A stretch of DNA of 21,297 bases from CAZHJG01 sp964533425 (GCA_964533425.1 CAZHJG010000017.1:1-21297); one strand, 5' to 3'. Numbered from the stretch's first letter, positions 1 through 7,561 are shown. Notes: a model not told the origin generated them from the letters alone. Program-made: numbers and translations.

Positions 1-53
1 AAAATCCGCTGGTCTTAACAACCTTGTGGGTTCAAGTCCCACCTCGCCCACCA
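1..53 (+). tRNA. 3' part of a tRNA, probably tRNA-Leu (class II)
   Basis: Only the 3' portion is inside the window. Visible are the 3' side of the anticodon arm, a long variable arm with a GGT/ACC stem, a T arm (GTGGG, loop TTCAAGT, CCCAC at 26-42), the acceptor strand CTCGCCC (43-49), discriminator A and an encoded CCA. The long variable arm limits it to Leu, Ser or Tyr. The acceptor strand implies a GGGCGAG 5' end, and the A-rich sequence after the anticodon resembles bacterial tRNA-Leu. The anticodon itself is cut off, so the isotype is an inference. Confidence 0.8.
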
Positions 54-54
54 G

Positions 55-73
55 GCTTTGCCTGGGGCAAAGC
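55..73 (+). other. Perfect 8-bp hairpin directly after the tRNA
   Basis: GCTTTGCC (55-62) and GGCAAAGC (66-73) form a perfect 8-bp stem with a 3-nt loop, beginning two bases after the tRNA CCA. No T-run follows, so it is not a canonical intrinsic terminator. It may aid tRNA 3' processing or be one end of the repeat-like spacer. Confidence 0.4.
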
Positions 74-104
74 AATTAACAATGAGCAGTGAGCAATGAA
101 GGAC

Positions 105-133
105 AAAAGCCTGTATGCTTTTAAGCTTTTTAT
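105..133 (+). terminator. Possible intrinsic terminator after the first tRNA
   Basis: AAAAGC (105-110) and GCTTTT (117-122) form a 6-bp stem, followed a few bases later by a run of five T (126-130). The stem is A-T rich and weak. It lies inside the palindromic spacer and may simply be part of it. Confidence 0.35.
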
Positions 134-189
134 ATTATTTCAGCGTTAGCTGGCCATCATTGAAAATTGAAAACTGTTAATTGACAATT

Positions 190-207
190 GCTTTTGCTTG
201 CAAAAGC
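190..207. other. 7-bp hairpin just upstream of tRNA-Ala
   Basis: GCTTTTG (190-196) and CAAAAGC (201-207) form a perfect 7-bp stem with a CTTG loop, ending two bases before the tRNA-Ala acceptor stem. It mirrors the hairpin after the first tRNA and forms the right edge of the palindromic spacer. Confidence 0.35.
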
Positions 208-209
208 GA

Positions 210-286
210 GGGGCATTAGCTCAGTTGGCTAGAGCGCGGCATTCGCATTGCCGAGGTCGGCGGTTCGACTCCGCCATGCTCCACCA
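210..286 (+). tRNA. tRNA-Ala (anticodon CGC)
   Basis: A complete cloverleaf is visible. The acceptor is GGGGCAT with ATGCTCC, the D arm GCTC/GAGC, the anticodon stem CGGCA/TGCCG with loop TTCGCAT, the variable loop AGGTC, and the T arm GGCGG-TTCGACT-CCGCC. Discriminator A and an encoded CCA (284-286) follow. The anticodon at 244-246 is CGC, reading GCG alanine codons. The acceptor contains the G3:U70 pair that is the main identity element for alanyl-tRNA synthetase, which supports the isotype independently of the anticodon. Confidence 0.96.
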
Positions 287-351
287 TCATGCTGCATGTG
301 CACAAGACGCTAGAGCTTGCACTTGGGTAGATCGTCAGCTACCATTCTCCT

Positions 352-373
352 TATAACTAGGTAAGCAGGGGAG
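352..373 (+). promoter_or_regulatory. Candidate -10 box and Shine-Dalgarno for the 52-aa gene
   Basis: TATAAC at 352-357 is a possible -10 box without a clear -35. AGGGGAG at 367-373 is a good Shine-Dalgarno 4 nt before the ATG at 378. The stretch around it (AGGTAAGCA) is also found in the leuS leader, probably by chance. Confidence 0.4.
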
Positions 374-377
374 TTAT

Positions 378-536
378 ATGGAACTGGAAAGAGCGCAACA
401 GTTTGCAGCCGAAAGTCGTGAGCTCGGGCAGCGCATATACGACCGTCAACCAACAAGCGAAGCCCCGGAAGGGCTTGGCTTAGGCCAGCGATTTACGGCT
501 TTAGGTGAAAGGCTAAGAGAGCTGGACACCCAGTAA
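378..536 (+). CDS. Small hypothetical protein, 52 aa
   Basis: ATG at 378 is preceded by a good Shine-Dalgarno (AGGGGAG), and the frame runs to TAA at 534-536. The 52-residue product is charged and helix-prone, beginning MELERAQQFAAESRELGQ, with a Gly-rich middle (GLGLGQRF) and a second charged helix (ALGERLRELD). There is no signal peptide, membrane segment or cysteine. I do not recognise a family. It lies 91 bp after tRNA-Ala and 18 bp before the next open frame, which is in the same reading frame behind the TAA, so the two may be co-transcribed. The ribosome-binding site is the main evidence for a real gene. Confidence 0.55.
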   Translation: MELERAQQFAAESRELGQRIYDRQPTSEAPEGLGLGQRFTALGERLRELDTQ

Positions 537-554
537 GAGCACGGTGACCATGGT

Positions 555-860
555 GTGGACCGGAAACTGCGAGTTACATTACCAAGTAGCGATTCCACCG
601 ATGGCATCTTTCTCGAAATCCATGCCTTTTACAGAAACGATTTGAATTCGCCTATCCACGCCGAAAAACTTGATTCGATATGGGCGCATTGGCACACGCC
701 AAGTTTACATGGCGTATATGGTCCTGGCATATGGCTTGGCGATGAAGAAGCCAAGGCATCAGATTTGTTCCACCTTTCAGATGAGGAGAATAATAGAAAC
801 ATTACGCTTCTCGAAGAAACGTTAACGGCTGCCGAACAAGCAGCAGTCTTAACTGTCTGA
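555..860 (+). CDS. Hypothetical acidic protein, 101 aa
   Basis: A GTG start at 555 with GGTGA (543-547) as a weak Shine-Dalgarno gives a 101-residue protein. The first in-frame stop upstream is the TAA ending the preceding small gene, so the start cannot lie much further upstream. The product is acidic and Trp/His-rich in the middle (WAHWHTP, GPGIWLGDEEA), with a helical C-terminus rich in Glu and Ala. No signal peptide, transmembrane segment or recognised motif is present. It sits 18 bp after the 52-aa gene, which suggests a two-gene unit of unknown role. The overlapping minus-strand frame (629-940) has lower-quality composition and no ribosome-binding site. Confidence 0.55.
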   Translation: MDRKLRVTLPSSDSTDGIFLEIHAFYRNDLNSPIHAEKLDSIWAHWHTPSLHGVYGPGIWLGDEEAKASDLFHLSDEENNRNITLLEETLTAAEQAAVLTV

Positions 861-969
861 TATTCGACACTGGCCCCCGATAACCCTCTCCCCGCGTCAT
901 TCTGGGCTGGCAAGCTTGAAAGAAGTTCATTGGTTTTCACCAGATTTCACTAACAACACTTCGCTCATG

Positions 970-975
970 TATAAT
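970..975 (+). promoter_or_regulatory. -10 box upstream of the proline-rich membrane protein
   Basis: A perfect TATAAT at 970-975 lies 45 nt before the ATG at 1021. A -35 is poor (TTCACT at 946-951, spacer 18). Confidence 0.5.
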
Positions 976-1020
976 GAGCTTATTCTTTACCAGTAAAGTT
1001 GCCGTACAGGAAGCAACGTG

Positions 1021-2736
1021 ATGGACCAAAACACAAACAACACACCAGAGAACCCGCTCCAACCCGATAAGCTGCCTGATAACACGCCGCCGCCCTCTAT
1101 TGCCAATCCGGAACCCAACCAGCCAAATGTTATTACTCCCGGCTCAGCTTCTGATCCAGGCGCTGGTAGCTACACGCCGCCGAGCGCATTCAGGCCCGTA
1201 ATCGGTGATTTTGAGACGCCCGCACCAGGTGCCGCGCCGGTGGTGCCGGGCGGTGCTCAGATGGCAGGGCCGCCCGATCCCTCAACGTTTTTCCAGCCAG
1301 CCAGCCCGCAAAGCCCGGCCGTCGGCCCTCCCAATGCAGTAGCCCCAGCGCTGCCTGAGCCGCAGCCAACCGGCTTGGGTGGGCCTGCTGCGGCAGCGCC
1401 AAACGCACCGGTCAAACGATCGTGGAAATTGCCGCTGATCGGTCTTGCCGTACTGCTGGTAGTAATTATTGGCTCTCTTGGCTACTATTTCGGTTATTAC
1501 ATGAATTCGTCAGTCATACTGTTGCAGTCATTGTCTAACACCGGCAAGGGCTACAGCACGCTTGCCGATTACGTCAGCCAACAATCCCAGCTGGGCTATA
1601 AGGGAGCTGTGGGCAGTGGATCGTACAAATTCAACATTGGCGGCACGTCAAGCGATGGCAAGCTGGGCTTCAAGAGCGACGGCACTAACTCCGACACCAC
1701 GTTCGACATCGGCGTTGGCATCACGCGCGTGAACGCCGAAGTCCGCACCATCAAATCGGCCGGCAATACGCCGGATATCTATCTGAAAGCCAGCGGTATC
1801 AAAGGCCTGGGCAGTTTCACCGGCTCGCCCCAGATCGACAACGCCGTGAATCAGCTGGACGGTAAATGGATTGTCGTTGATCACACGCTCATCGACAACC
1901 TCGAATCACAGGCCGCTAGCCTGCAGTCAGACCTCGGGCAAAGCCAAAAAGCGGCCGCCAGCCTGCCATCCAAAGCTGAAATTCTCGACGAGGCCAAGTC
2001 CTTCGGCCAGGTCAACCAACAGTATGTTTTCACAACCGACAAGAGCAAATCAATCACCACCGTGCTCAAAAAATACGGCGTAGAAACCATTGATGGCCAC
2101 AAAGTGTACCACTACAAAATGGGCTTCAATAAAGCGAATGTTAAGGCGTATATCACCGCCCAGCGCGATGCGCTCAAGGCGAATTCGCTCGGCGCCTGGC
2201 TGCAAAAAAACAATGACATGGACGGGGTCAACGCCACCTACAGCAGCCTTGAAAAATCAGCCAACAGCATTAAAAGTACCGATACGTTTGATCTCTGGTC
2301 TGATGTCAGCCACCGCATTGTCTATAAGGTCCGGGTGAGTGATCGGGTCAACCCCGCCGTCAACTATGTCGACATCGGCCTGGACTACAAGGGCGGCAGC
2401 CAATATCCGTTCTTCGTGAGCGGCCAATCCGACGGCAAGGCTACGGGCAAAGGCACCTACGCAATCTTGGCTACGCTTGATGAAGCCAAAAACAGTTTGA
2501 ACGTCGAGGTTAAGGCGAAGTCCAGCGGCCAAACCAGCGGTACATTTTCACTCAACTTTACTTTCCAGCCCAGCAACGCGCCCGTTAAAGTCACCGCGCC
2601 GACCGGTGCCGAATCGCTCAGCCAGGTGCTTGACCAGCTGGGCCTAACCAACGCTATCAACGAGTTATTGTCTCCGGGCGCCACCAGCGCCACGCCGGTG
2701 GTTCCCACTACCCCCAGCAATACAATCCTGCAATAA
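1021..2736 (+). CDS. Single-pass membrane protein with Pro-rich cytosolic region and large extracellular domain
   Basis: The 571-residue protein starts at ATG 1021, 7 nt after AGGAAG; the adjacent GTG at 1018 would leave only 4 nt. Residues 1-133 are a Pro/Ala/Asn-rich, probably disordered segment. After a positive patch (VKRSWK) comes one membrane helix at about 137-161 (PLIGLAVLLVVIIGSLGYYF). The remaining roughly 400 residues would be outside the cell. They are rich in Ser, Gly, Asp and alternating beta-type segments and end in a Thr/Pro-rich tail. The layout (disordered N-terminus, one TM, large beta-rich ectodomain) recalls LppX/LprG-like or DUF-type cell-envelope proteins, but I cannot assign a family. 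It has its own -10 box and precedes the peptidoglycan genes, so an envelope role is plausible. Confidence 0.85.
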   Translation: MDQNTNNTPENPLQPDKLPDNTPPPSIANPEPNQPNVITPGSASDPGAGSYTPPSAFRPVIGDFETPAPGAAPVVPGGAQMAGPPDPSTFFQPASPQSPAVGPPNAVAPALPEPQPTGLGGPAAAAPNAPVKRSWKLPLIGLAVLLVVIIGSLGYYFGYYMNSSVILLQSLSNTGKGYSTLADYVSQQSQLGYKGAVGSGSYKFNIGGTSSDGKLGFKSDGTNSDTTFDIGVGITRVNAEVRTIKSAGNTPDIYLKASGIKGLGSFTGSPQIDNAVNQLDGKWIVVDHTLIDNLESQAASLQSDLGQSQKAAASLPSKAEILDEAKSFGQVNQQYVFTTDKSKSITTVLKKYGVETIDGHKVYHYKMGFNKANVKAYITAQRDALKANSLGAWLQKNNDMDGVNATYSSLEKSANSIKSTDTFDLWSDVSHRIVYKVRVSDRVNPAVNYVDIGLDYKGGSQYPFFVSGQSDGKATGKGTYAILATLDEAKNSLNVEVKAKSSGQTSGTFSLNFTFQPSNAPVKVTAPTGAESLSQVLDQLGLTNAINELLSPGATSATPVVPTTPSNTILQ

Positions 2737-2742
2737 TGGCCG

Positions 2743-2774
2743 TATAATAGGGTGAGCTCATAAGAATCACGGAG
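2743..2774 (+). promoter_or_regulatory. Candidate promoter and ribosome-binding site for the MurF-like gene
   Basis: TATAAT at 2743-2748 lies just after the stop of the membrane-protein gene, with only a poor -35 (TACAAT at 2721-2726, spacer 16). GGAG at 2771-2774 is 11 nt before the ATG at 2786. The leader would be about 30 nt. Confidence 0.5.
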
Positions 2775-2785
2775 TCTGTAAGCGT

Positions 2786-4072
2786 ATGGGTCTTAAAAAA
2801 GTTGGTAAGAACATTCTCTGCAAACTGCTGGAATCCCAGGTGCGCCGGCTGCGTCGGAAGCACTCCTTCCAGGTTATTGCCGTGGCCGGGAGCGTCGGTA
2901 AGACCTCAACCAAGCTGGCGATCGCCAAAACGCTGAGCACCAGACAGCAAGTCATTTATCAAGATGGTAACTACAATGACCGGCTGACTGTGCCGCTCGT
3001 GCTGTTCGGCCACACCGAACCGGGCATTTTTAACATCGCGGCCTGGTGTAAGATTTTGCTGGCCAACCGGCGCGCCATCAACAAGGAGTATCCCTTCGAT
3101 GTGGCCGTACTGGAGCTGGGCACCGATGCCCCGGGCCAACTCAGGCAGTTTGCCTATCTAGAACCAGAGCTAACGGTGATCACGGCGGTGGCTGCCGAGC
3201 ACATGGAGTTTTTCGGCTCACTCGATAAGGTGGCAGCAGAGGAGCTTTCGACGCTAGCTTTTTCGAAGCGCCAGCTGCTCAACCTCGATGACATTGACGG
3301 CCGCTACCTACCAAGCGGCGACTTTTTAGGCTATGGTCAGCATGCCAAGGCTGACTATCGCCTGACAACCCAGTCATCTCGCGGCCTTGATGGCCAAGAG
3401 CTAACCCTATCGCTGCCTGGGGGCGAGCAACTGCAAGTTCAAACCCATGTACTTGGCTCCCAGGGGGATAAGATTATTCTGGCCGCCGCCGCGGTGGCGC
3501 ACTTGAATGGTTGGGACGCCAAAGCCATTCAAGAAGGGTTGGCGCAGATTACCCCAACGCCGGGCCGAATGCAGCTGCTGACTGGCGCCAACGGCAGTCA
3601 TATCATCGACGACACCTACAATGCCAGCCCCGTGGCCGTCGAAGCAGCCCTGAAAGTTTTAGAAAGTATCAGCGCCCCGCGGCGGATTGCCATCTTAGGC
3701 ACCATGAACGAACTTGGCTCGGCCAGCGCCGAGGAGCACGAACGCATAGGCCGGCTCTGCGATCCTGGTCAGCTTTCGCTGGTTATCACCATCGGCGAAG
3801 TCGCCCAAAAGTACCTCGCTCCGGCCGCCAAAGCTCGCGGCTGCCAAGTGATGAGCTTCCTTAGTCCTTATGAAGCCGGGGAGTACGTCAGGCAGCACCT
3901 CCAACCTGGCGCAGTAGTGCTGGCCAAGGGCTCCCAAAATGGTGTTTTTGCCGAAGAGGCAGTTAAGCTCTTATTGCAGCATCCTCAGGATGCTAACCGG
4001 CTGGTGCGGCAATCGCCATACTGGCAAACTGTCAAAAGTCGGCAATTTCCTAGCGTTGCTGGGCAGTATTGA
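2786..4072 (+). CDS. murF: Mur ligase, MurF-like (UDP-MurNAc-tripeptide D-Ala-D-Ala ligase)
   Basis: Cytosolic ATP-dependent ligase expected to add D-Ala-D-Ala to the UDP-MurNAc-tripeptide. The 428-residue protein has a P-loop GSVGKTS at 35-41, the central Mur-ligase fold with GNYND near 61, and HMEFFGS and DDTYNASP segments. The C-terminal domain has LGTMNELG and AKGSQNG, as in MurF (compare GDMLELG and KGS). Classical MurF is about 450 aa with roughly 80-100 residues ahead of the P-loop; here only 34 precede it, so the UDP-sugar-binding N-terminal domain is largely missing. It converges on, and overlaps by 23 bp, the D-Ala-D-Ala ligase gene that would make its substrate. A MurF-related ligase of altered substrate range, such as a MurT-like one, cannot be excluded. 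Confidence 0.85.
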   Translation: MGLKKVGKNILCKLLESQVRRLRRKHSFQVIAVAGSVGKTSTKLAIAKTLSTRQQVIYQDGNYNDRLTVPLVLFGHTEPGIFNIAAWCKILLANRRAINKEYPFDVAVLELGTDAPGQLRQFAYLEPELTVITAVAAEHMEFFGSLDKVAAEELSTLAFSKRQLLNLDDIDGRYLPSGDFLGYGQHAKADYRLTTQSSRGLDGQELTLSLPGGEQLQVQTHVLGSQGDKIILAAAAVAHLNGWDAKAIQEGLAQITPTPGRMQLLTGANGSHIIDDTYNASPVAVEAALKVLESISAPRRIAILGTMNELGSASAEEHERIGRLCDPGQLSLVITIGEVAQKYLAPAAKARGCQVMSFLSPYEAGEYVRQHLQPGAVVLAKGSQNGVFAEEAVKLLLQHPQDANRLVRQSPYWQTVKSRQFPSVAGQY

Positions 4073-4955
4073 CCAAGCAGTCACACACCTTCGGCATATC
4101 GTAGCCGGCCACGGCGGCAGCTTTGGGTAACAAACTTTGGGGTGTCAGACCGGGGATGGTATTAATATCGATCAAAAAGAGTGTGCCATCCACGCCGATC
4201 ATAAAGTCACTACGTGAGAGGTCGCGACAGCCCATGGCACGATGCACGCTCAGCGCCAGCTTCTGAGCCGCCTTTTGCACGTCAGCCGGAACGCTGACTG
4301 GTGGGCAAAGTTCACGAGTCGCTCCATTGTACTTGTTCTCGTAATTAAACTCCTGGCCGTTCGGCGGTACGATTTCGATCACCGGCAGCACCTCATCCAA
4401 AAGGATTGAAACCGTAATTTCTTGGCCGCTGATCAACTTTTGGAGCAACAATTTATCGTGGCGCGAAAAAGCCTGTTCGATTAATGGAGCATTTGCCACT
4501 GCCGGATCCCGCACCACAAAAGTATCGATACTCGAACCGCCATCGTTTGGTTTCAGTACGTAGGGCGCCTGAGCCAGCGGTGACTCCTTAAATTCGTCAT
4601 AGTTAACAAGTTGAGCATCAGGAATTTGCACGCCTTGACTGGCTAGTAGTTCAGGGTAACGGTCTTTGAAGTAACACTTTTCAGAAGCTTCGGCATCAGA
4701 GCCCACGTAGCGCAAACTGTGATCTTCCAGAAAGCGCTGAACGGTACCATCTTCGCCGCCCTTACCGTGCAAGGCCGGGAAAATCACATCGGCCAACTGC
4801 AGTGAAGTTAATTGTTCATCGAGGCCTTCGGCCGGGTCAAGTATGCTGACAACATGATCAGCCTCTTTTAGGGCGTCGCTCACTGCCTCACCAGAGCGCA
4901 GCGAAACCTTTCGCTCATCAGATACGCCTCCAGCCAGAACAATGACGCTTGCCAT
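4050..4955 (-). CDS. ddl: D-alanine--D-alanine ligase
   Basis: ATP-grasp enzyme joining two D-alanines for peptidoglycan. Family motifs are present: VIVLAGGVSDE at the N-terminus, ALHGKGGEDG, VLKPNDGGSS, the PVIEIVPP strand, FNYENKY, RSDFM, and the metal/ATP-binding IDINTIPGLTPQSLLPK. I place the start at the second Met (ATG 4953-4955, product 301 aa). The first Met (4962-4964) overlaps a perfect minus-strand TATAAT box, and the second sits 7 nt after it. No Shine-Dalgarno is present, so the mRNA is probably leaderless. The usual Glu of the EVNT motif is Asp here, a conservative change. The gene converges with the MurF-like gene, with stop codons overlapping by 23 bp. Confidence 0.93.
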   Translation of the reverse strand: MASVIVLAGGVSDERKVSLRSGEAVSDALKEADHVVSILDPAEGLDEQLTSLQLADVIFPALHGKGGEDGTVQRFLEDHSLRYVGSDAEASEKCYFKDRYPELLASQGVQIPDAQLVNYDEFKESPLAQAPYVLKPNDGGSSIDTFVVRDPAVANAPLIEQAFSRHDKLLLQKLISGQEITVSILLDEVLPVIEIVPPNGQEFNYENKYNGATRELCPPVSVPADVQKAAQKLALSVHRAMGCRDLSRSDFMIGVDGTLFLIDINTIPGLTPQSLLPKAAAVAGYDMPKVCDCLVNTAQQR

Positions 4956-4962
4956 GCGCCAC

Positions 4963-4968
4963 ATTATA
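4963..4968 (-). promoter_or_regulatory. -10 box of ddl (leaderless arrangement)
   Basis: The minus strand reads TATAAT at 4968-4963, then 7 nt, then the ATG of ddl. Transcription would start at about the A of the ATG. No good -35 is visible. Confidence 0.6.
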
Positions 4969-5003
4969 CGTCACGGCCATAAAAAAATGCGTCATAATGC
5001 ATA

Positions 5004-5030
5004 CTTTACATGTTAAGTTACACATGTAAC
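5004..5030. promoter_or_regulatory. Two adjacent palindromes in the ddl/leuS divergent spacer
   Basis: CTTTACATGTTAAG (5004-5017, one mismatched pair) and GTTACACATGTAAC (5017-5030, perfect with a 2-bp centre) share the TTACA/TGTAA half-site and touch at one base. They lie between the divergent -10 boxes of ddl and leuS, where an operator would be expected. The binding protein is unknown. Confidence 0.4.
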
Positions 5031-5067
5031 CTCTGAACAGACGAGCCTTAGATTCGCGCCTGCCCTC

Positions 5068-5097
5068 TGTTATAATTTAGGTAAGCAACGACAGGAA
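5068..5097 (+). promoter_or_regulatory. Extended -10 promoter and ribosome-binding site of leuS
   Basis: TGTTATAAT at 5068-5076 is an extended -10 (TGnTATAAT), which compensates for the poor -35. AGGAA at 5093-5097 lies 6 nt before the ATG. The leader is only about 20 nt, too short for a T-box or leader peptide. Confidence 0.65.
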
Positions 5098-5103
5098 TTA
5101 CAC

Positions 5104-7548
5104 ATGCAGCGGTACAATCCAAAAGACATTGAGCAGAAATGGCAAAAAATCTGGGAAACAGATAAGATTTATCATGCCATTGAGGATCCATCCAAGCCCA
5201 AGAAGTACGTGCTAGAGTATTTTCCATATCCCAGTGGTGCCGCCATGCACGTCGGCCATGTCCGTAACTACACTATTGGTGACGCCATCGCTCGTTTTAA
5301 CCGAATGAATGGTTTCAATGTTTTGCACCCGATGGGCTGGGACGCTTTTGGCTTACCGGCCGAAAATTACGCCATCAAGAACAAAATTAGCCCCCGCAAA
5401 GCCATCGACGAAAACACCGCCCGCTTCAAACGGCAACTAATGCAGATGGGCTTCAGCTATGACTGGTCGCGGGAAATCGACAGCACCGATCCAAAGTACT
5501 ACAAGTGGACGCAGTGGTTCTTCCTGCTGCTATTCGAAAAGGGGCTAGCCTACCAGCAGGAAAGTCTACAGTGGTGGTGTCCGTTTGATAAAACGGTTTT
5601 AGCCAATGAACAGGTAGAAAATGGTCGTTGCTGGCGCTGTGGTCACGAAGTCGAGAAGAAAGCCCTCAAGCAGTGGTTCTTCAAAATTACCGACTACGCT
5701 GATCGCTTGTTGGATGATCTGGATGAGCTTAACTGGTCCGAGTCTATTAAGACCATGCAGCGCAACTGGATAGGCCGCAGCGAAGGTGTTGAAGTTACCT
5801 TTAAGATTGACGGTCATGGCGAGGCTATACAGGTCTTTACGACCGCTCACGATACTATTTACGGTGTTACCTTCATGGTATTGGCGCCTGAGCACGAATT
5901 AATAGGCAAAATCGTTCCGGCTACGCATAAAGAACAAGTCGAGCACTACCAGGCGAAAACTCGCACCAAATCTGACATCGAACGACAAGAGACGAATCGG
6001 GAAAAAACGGGTGTTTTCACCGGAGCCTACGCTATCAATCCCGTTAATGATCAAAAAGTACCCATCTGGATCGCCGATTATGTCTTAGCCGGTTATGGCA
6101 CCGGTGCGGTTATGGCGGTGCCCGGTGAGGACGCCAGAGACTACGAATTCGCGCAACAATATAAATTGCCGATTGTCTATACCACCGAGCAGCAGGAGTT
6201 CGTAAACTACCAGACCGAACTCAAGGCAAATCGTAAAAAGTACGTGCTAGCTAATTCCGCAGAGTTTGACGGCCTTACCTTTGAAGAAGGTCGTCCAAAG
6301 ATGCTCGAAAAAATAGTGCAGCTCAAGGCTGGGCAGACGACTATCAATTACAAGATACGTGACTGGCTGATCAGCCGGCAACGTTATTGGGGAACGCCGA
6401 TTCCGATTATCCATTGTCCAAAAGATGGTGCGGTAGCTGTGCCTGAGGATCAGCTGCCGGTGGTGCTGCCGGAAGTTAGCGATTATGAGCCGAGTGGCGA
6501 CGGCCGCAGTCCGTTGGCCAAAGTGCCGGAGTTTGTTAATACGACCTGCCCAAAATGCGGCGGGCCGGCCGAGCGGGAAACCGACACCATGGACGGCTTC
6601 GCCTGCTCGAGCTGGTATTTTCTGCGTTTCGCTGATCCGCACAATGACCAAAAAGCCTTCGATAAGCAGAAAGCCGACTTCTGGCTGCCGGTTGACGACT
6701 ACATCGGTGGCGCCGAGCATGCCGTCATGCATCTGTTGTACGCCCGCTTTTGGACGAAGGTCATGTACGATGACAAGCTGATTGAGTTCGAAGAACCATT
6801 CGTTACCTTGCGCAACCAAGGTATGATCCTGGCTCCCGACGGTGCCAAAATGAGCAAGAGCAAGGGCAACACCATCGAGCCGGACGGCTTGATTGAGCAG
6901 GGCTACGGTGCCGACAGTATCCGCATCATGGAATTGTTCATCGGCCCCTGGAATCAATCGGCCAGCTGGAGCGTCGAAGGCATGGGCGGGGCTTTCCGAT
7001 TTTTGCAGCGCGTTTGGACGTTGACACAGAATTTCATGGCTGTCGAAGGTGGACAGGACGAATCCGAAGCGTTGCTGAGAGTTATGCACAAAACAATCAA
7101 GAAGGTGACCGGAGATCTGGAAAGTTTGAGTTTCAATACCGCCATAGCCGCGCTGATGGAGTGCGTCAACGAGCTGTACAAGATCGAGCAAGGCTCGGCC
7201 TTTGATGCCAAAGAGTGGCGCTGGGCGCTCGAAACGTTACTGCAGCTATTGGCGCCGTTCGCCCCGCACATTACCGAAGAGTTGTGGGCGCAGCTCGGAA
7301 ACCAGGACTCAATCCATGTAAGCCACTGGCCGAACTATGACGAAAAATATTTGACCCAGGACTCCATAACCATTGCCGTTCAAGTTAATGGCAAACTTCG
7401 TGGTGAAGTTGCAGTATCCGTCGATGCTGATGAGCCGGCCGTGGTCGCAGCTGCCGCGGCCCACGAGCGTGTTAAAACTTACCTGAGTGACGGAAAAATC
7501 CGCAAAACCATCTACGTGCCTGGCAAACTGGTGAACTTCGTGGTGTAG
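5104..7548 (+). CDS. leuS: Leucyl-tRNA synthetase
   Basis: Class I synthetase charging tRNA-Leu in the cytosol. The 814-residue length fits the bacterial family (about 800-880). The HIGH motif is HVGH at 49-52 and KMSKS is at 582-586. Cysteine pairs occur at CPFD...CWRCG and at CPKCGG. The CP1 editing domain is present, with TTAHDTIYG at 246-254 and GTGAVMAVPGEDARD at 332-346. In E. coli LeuRS these editing segments read TTRPDT and PGHDQRD, so the Arg-Pro pair is Ala-His here and the His before the key Asp is Glu. The essential Thr (T251) and Asp (D343) are kept. The C-terminal anticodon-binding region and tail (VNGKLRGEV) are intact. The start is fixed by AGGAA 6 nt upstream. Confidence 0.99.
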   Translation: MQRYNPKDIEQKWQKIWETDKIYHAIEDPSKPKKYVLEYFPYPSGAAMHVGHVRNYTIGDAIARFNRMNGFNVLHPMGWDAFGLPAENYAIKNKISPRKAIDENTARFKRQLMQMGFSYDWSREIDSTDPKYYKWTQWFFLLLFEKGLAYQQESLQWWCPFDKTVLANEQVENGRCWRCGHEVEKKALKQWFFKITDYADRLLDDLDELNWSESIKTMQRNWIGRSEGVEVTFKIDGHGEAIQVFTTAHDTIYGVTFMVLAPEHELIGKIVPATHKEQVEHYQAKTRTKSDIERQETNREKTGVFTGAYAINPVNDQKVPIWIADYVLAGYGTGAVMAVPGEDARDYEFAQQYKLPIVYTTEQQEFVNYQTELKANRKKYVLANSAEFDGLTFEEGRPKMLEKIVQLKAGQTTINYKIRDWLISRQRYWGTPIPIIHCPKDGAVAVPEDQLPVVLPEVSDYEPSGDGRSPLAKVPEFVNTTCPKCGGPAERETDTMDGFACSSWYFLRFADPHNDQKAFDKQKADFWLPVDDYIGGAEHAVMHLLYARFWTKVMYDDKLIEFEEPFVTLRNQGMILAPDGAKMSKSKGNTIEPDGLIEQGYGADSIRIMELFIGPWNQSASWSVEGMGGAFRFLQRVWTLTQNFMAVEGGQDESEALLRVMHKTIKKVTGDLESLSFNTAIAALMECVNELYKIEQGSAFDAKEWRWALETLLQLLAPFAPHITEELWAQLGNQDSIHVSHWPNYDEKYLTQDSITIAVQVNGKLRGEVAVSVDADEPAVVAAAAAHERVKTYLSDGKIRKTIYVPGKLVNFVV

Positions 7549-7561
7549 TCCGATTCCGACC

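Larger units (their letters stand above)
66..207. repeat. Imperfect inverted-repeat (MITE-like) spacer between two tRNAs
   Basis: The left edge (GGCAAAGCAATTAACAATG...GAGCAATGAAGG) and the reverse complement of the right edge (GCAAAAGCAATTGTCAATTAAC...TTTCAATGATGG) share AAAGCAATT at their outer ends and CAATGA.GG at their inner ends, with a core of about 50 bp. This gives a palindromic element of about 140 bp with no coding capacity. It resembles small non-autonomous intergenic repeats found next to tRNA genes. Copy number elsewhere is unknown, so the call is tentative. Confidence 0.35.

Noticed and set aside
5077..5103. T-box or leader peptide controlling leuS
   Set aside because: The leader is only about 20 nt from the extended -10 box and contains no stem, specifier loop or Leu codon run.
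6247..7191. 314-codon minus-strand open frame opposite leuS
   Set aside because: It is fully antisense to conserved LeuRS catalytic-domain sequence, has no recognisable motif, and reflects codon bias of the real gene.
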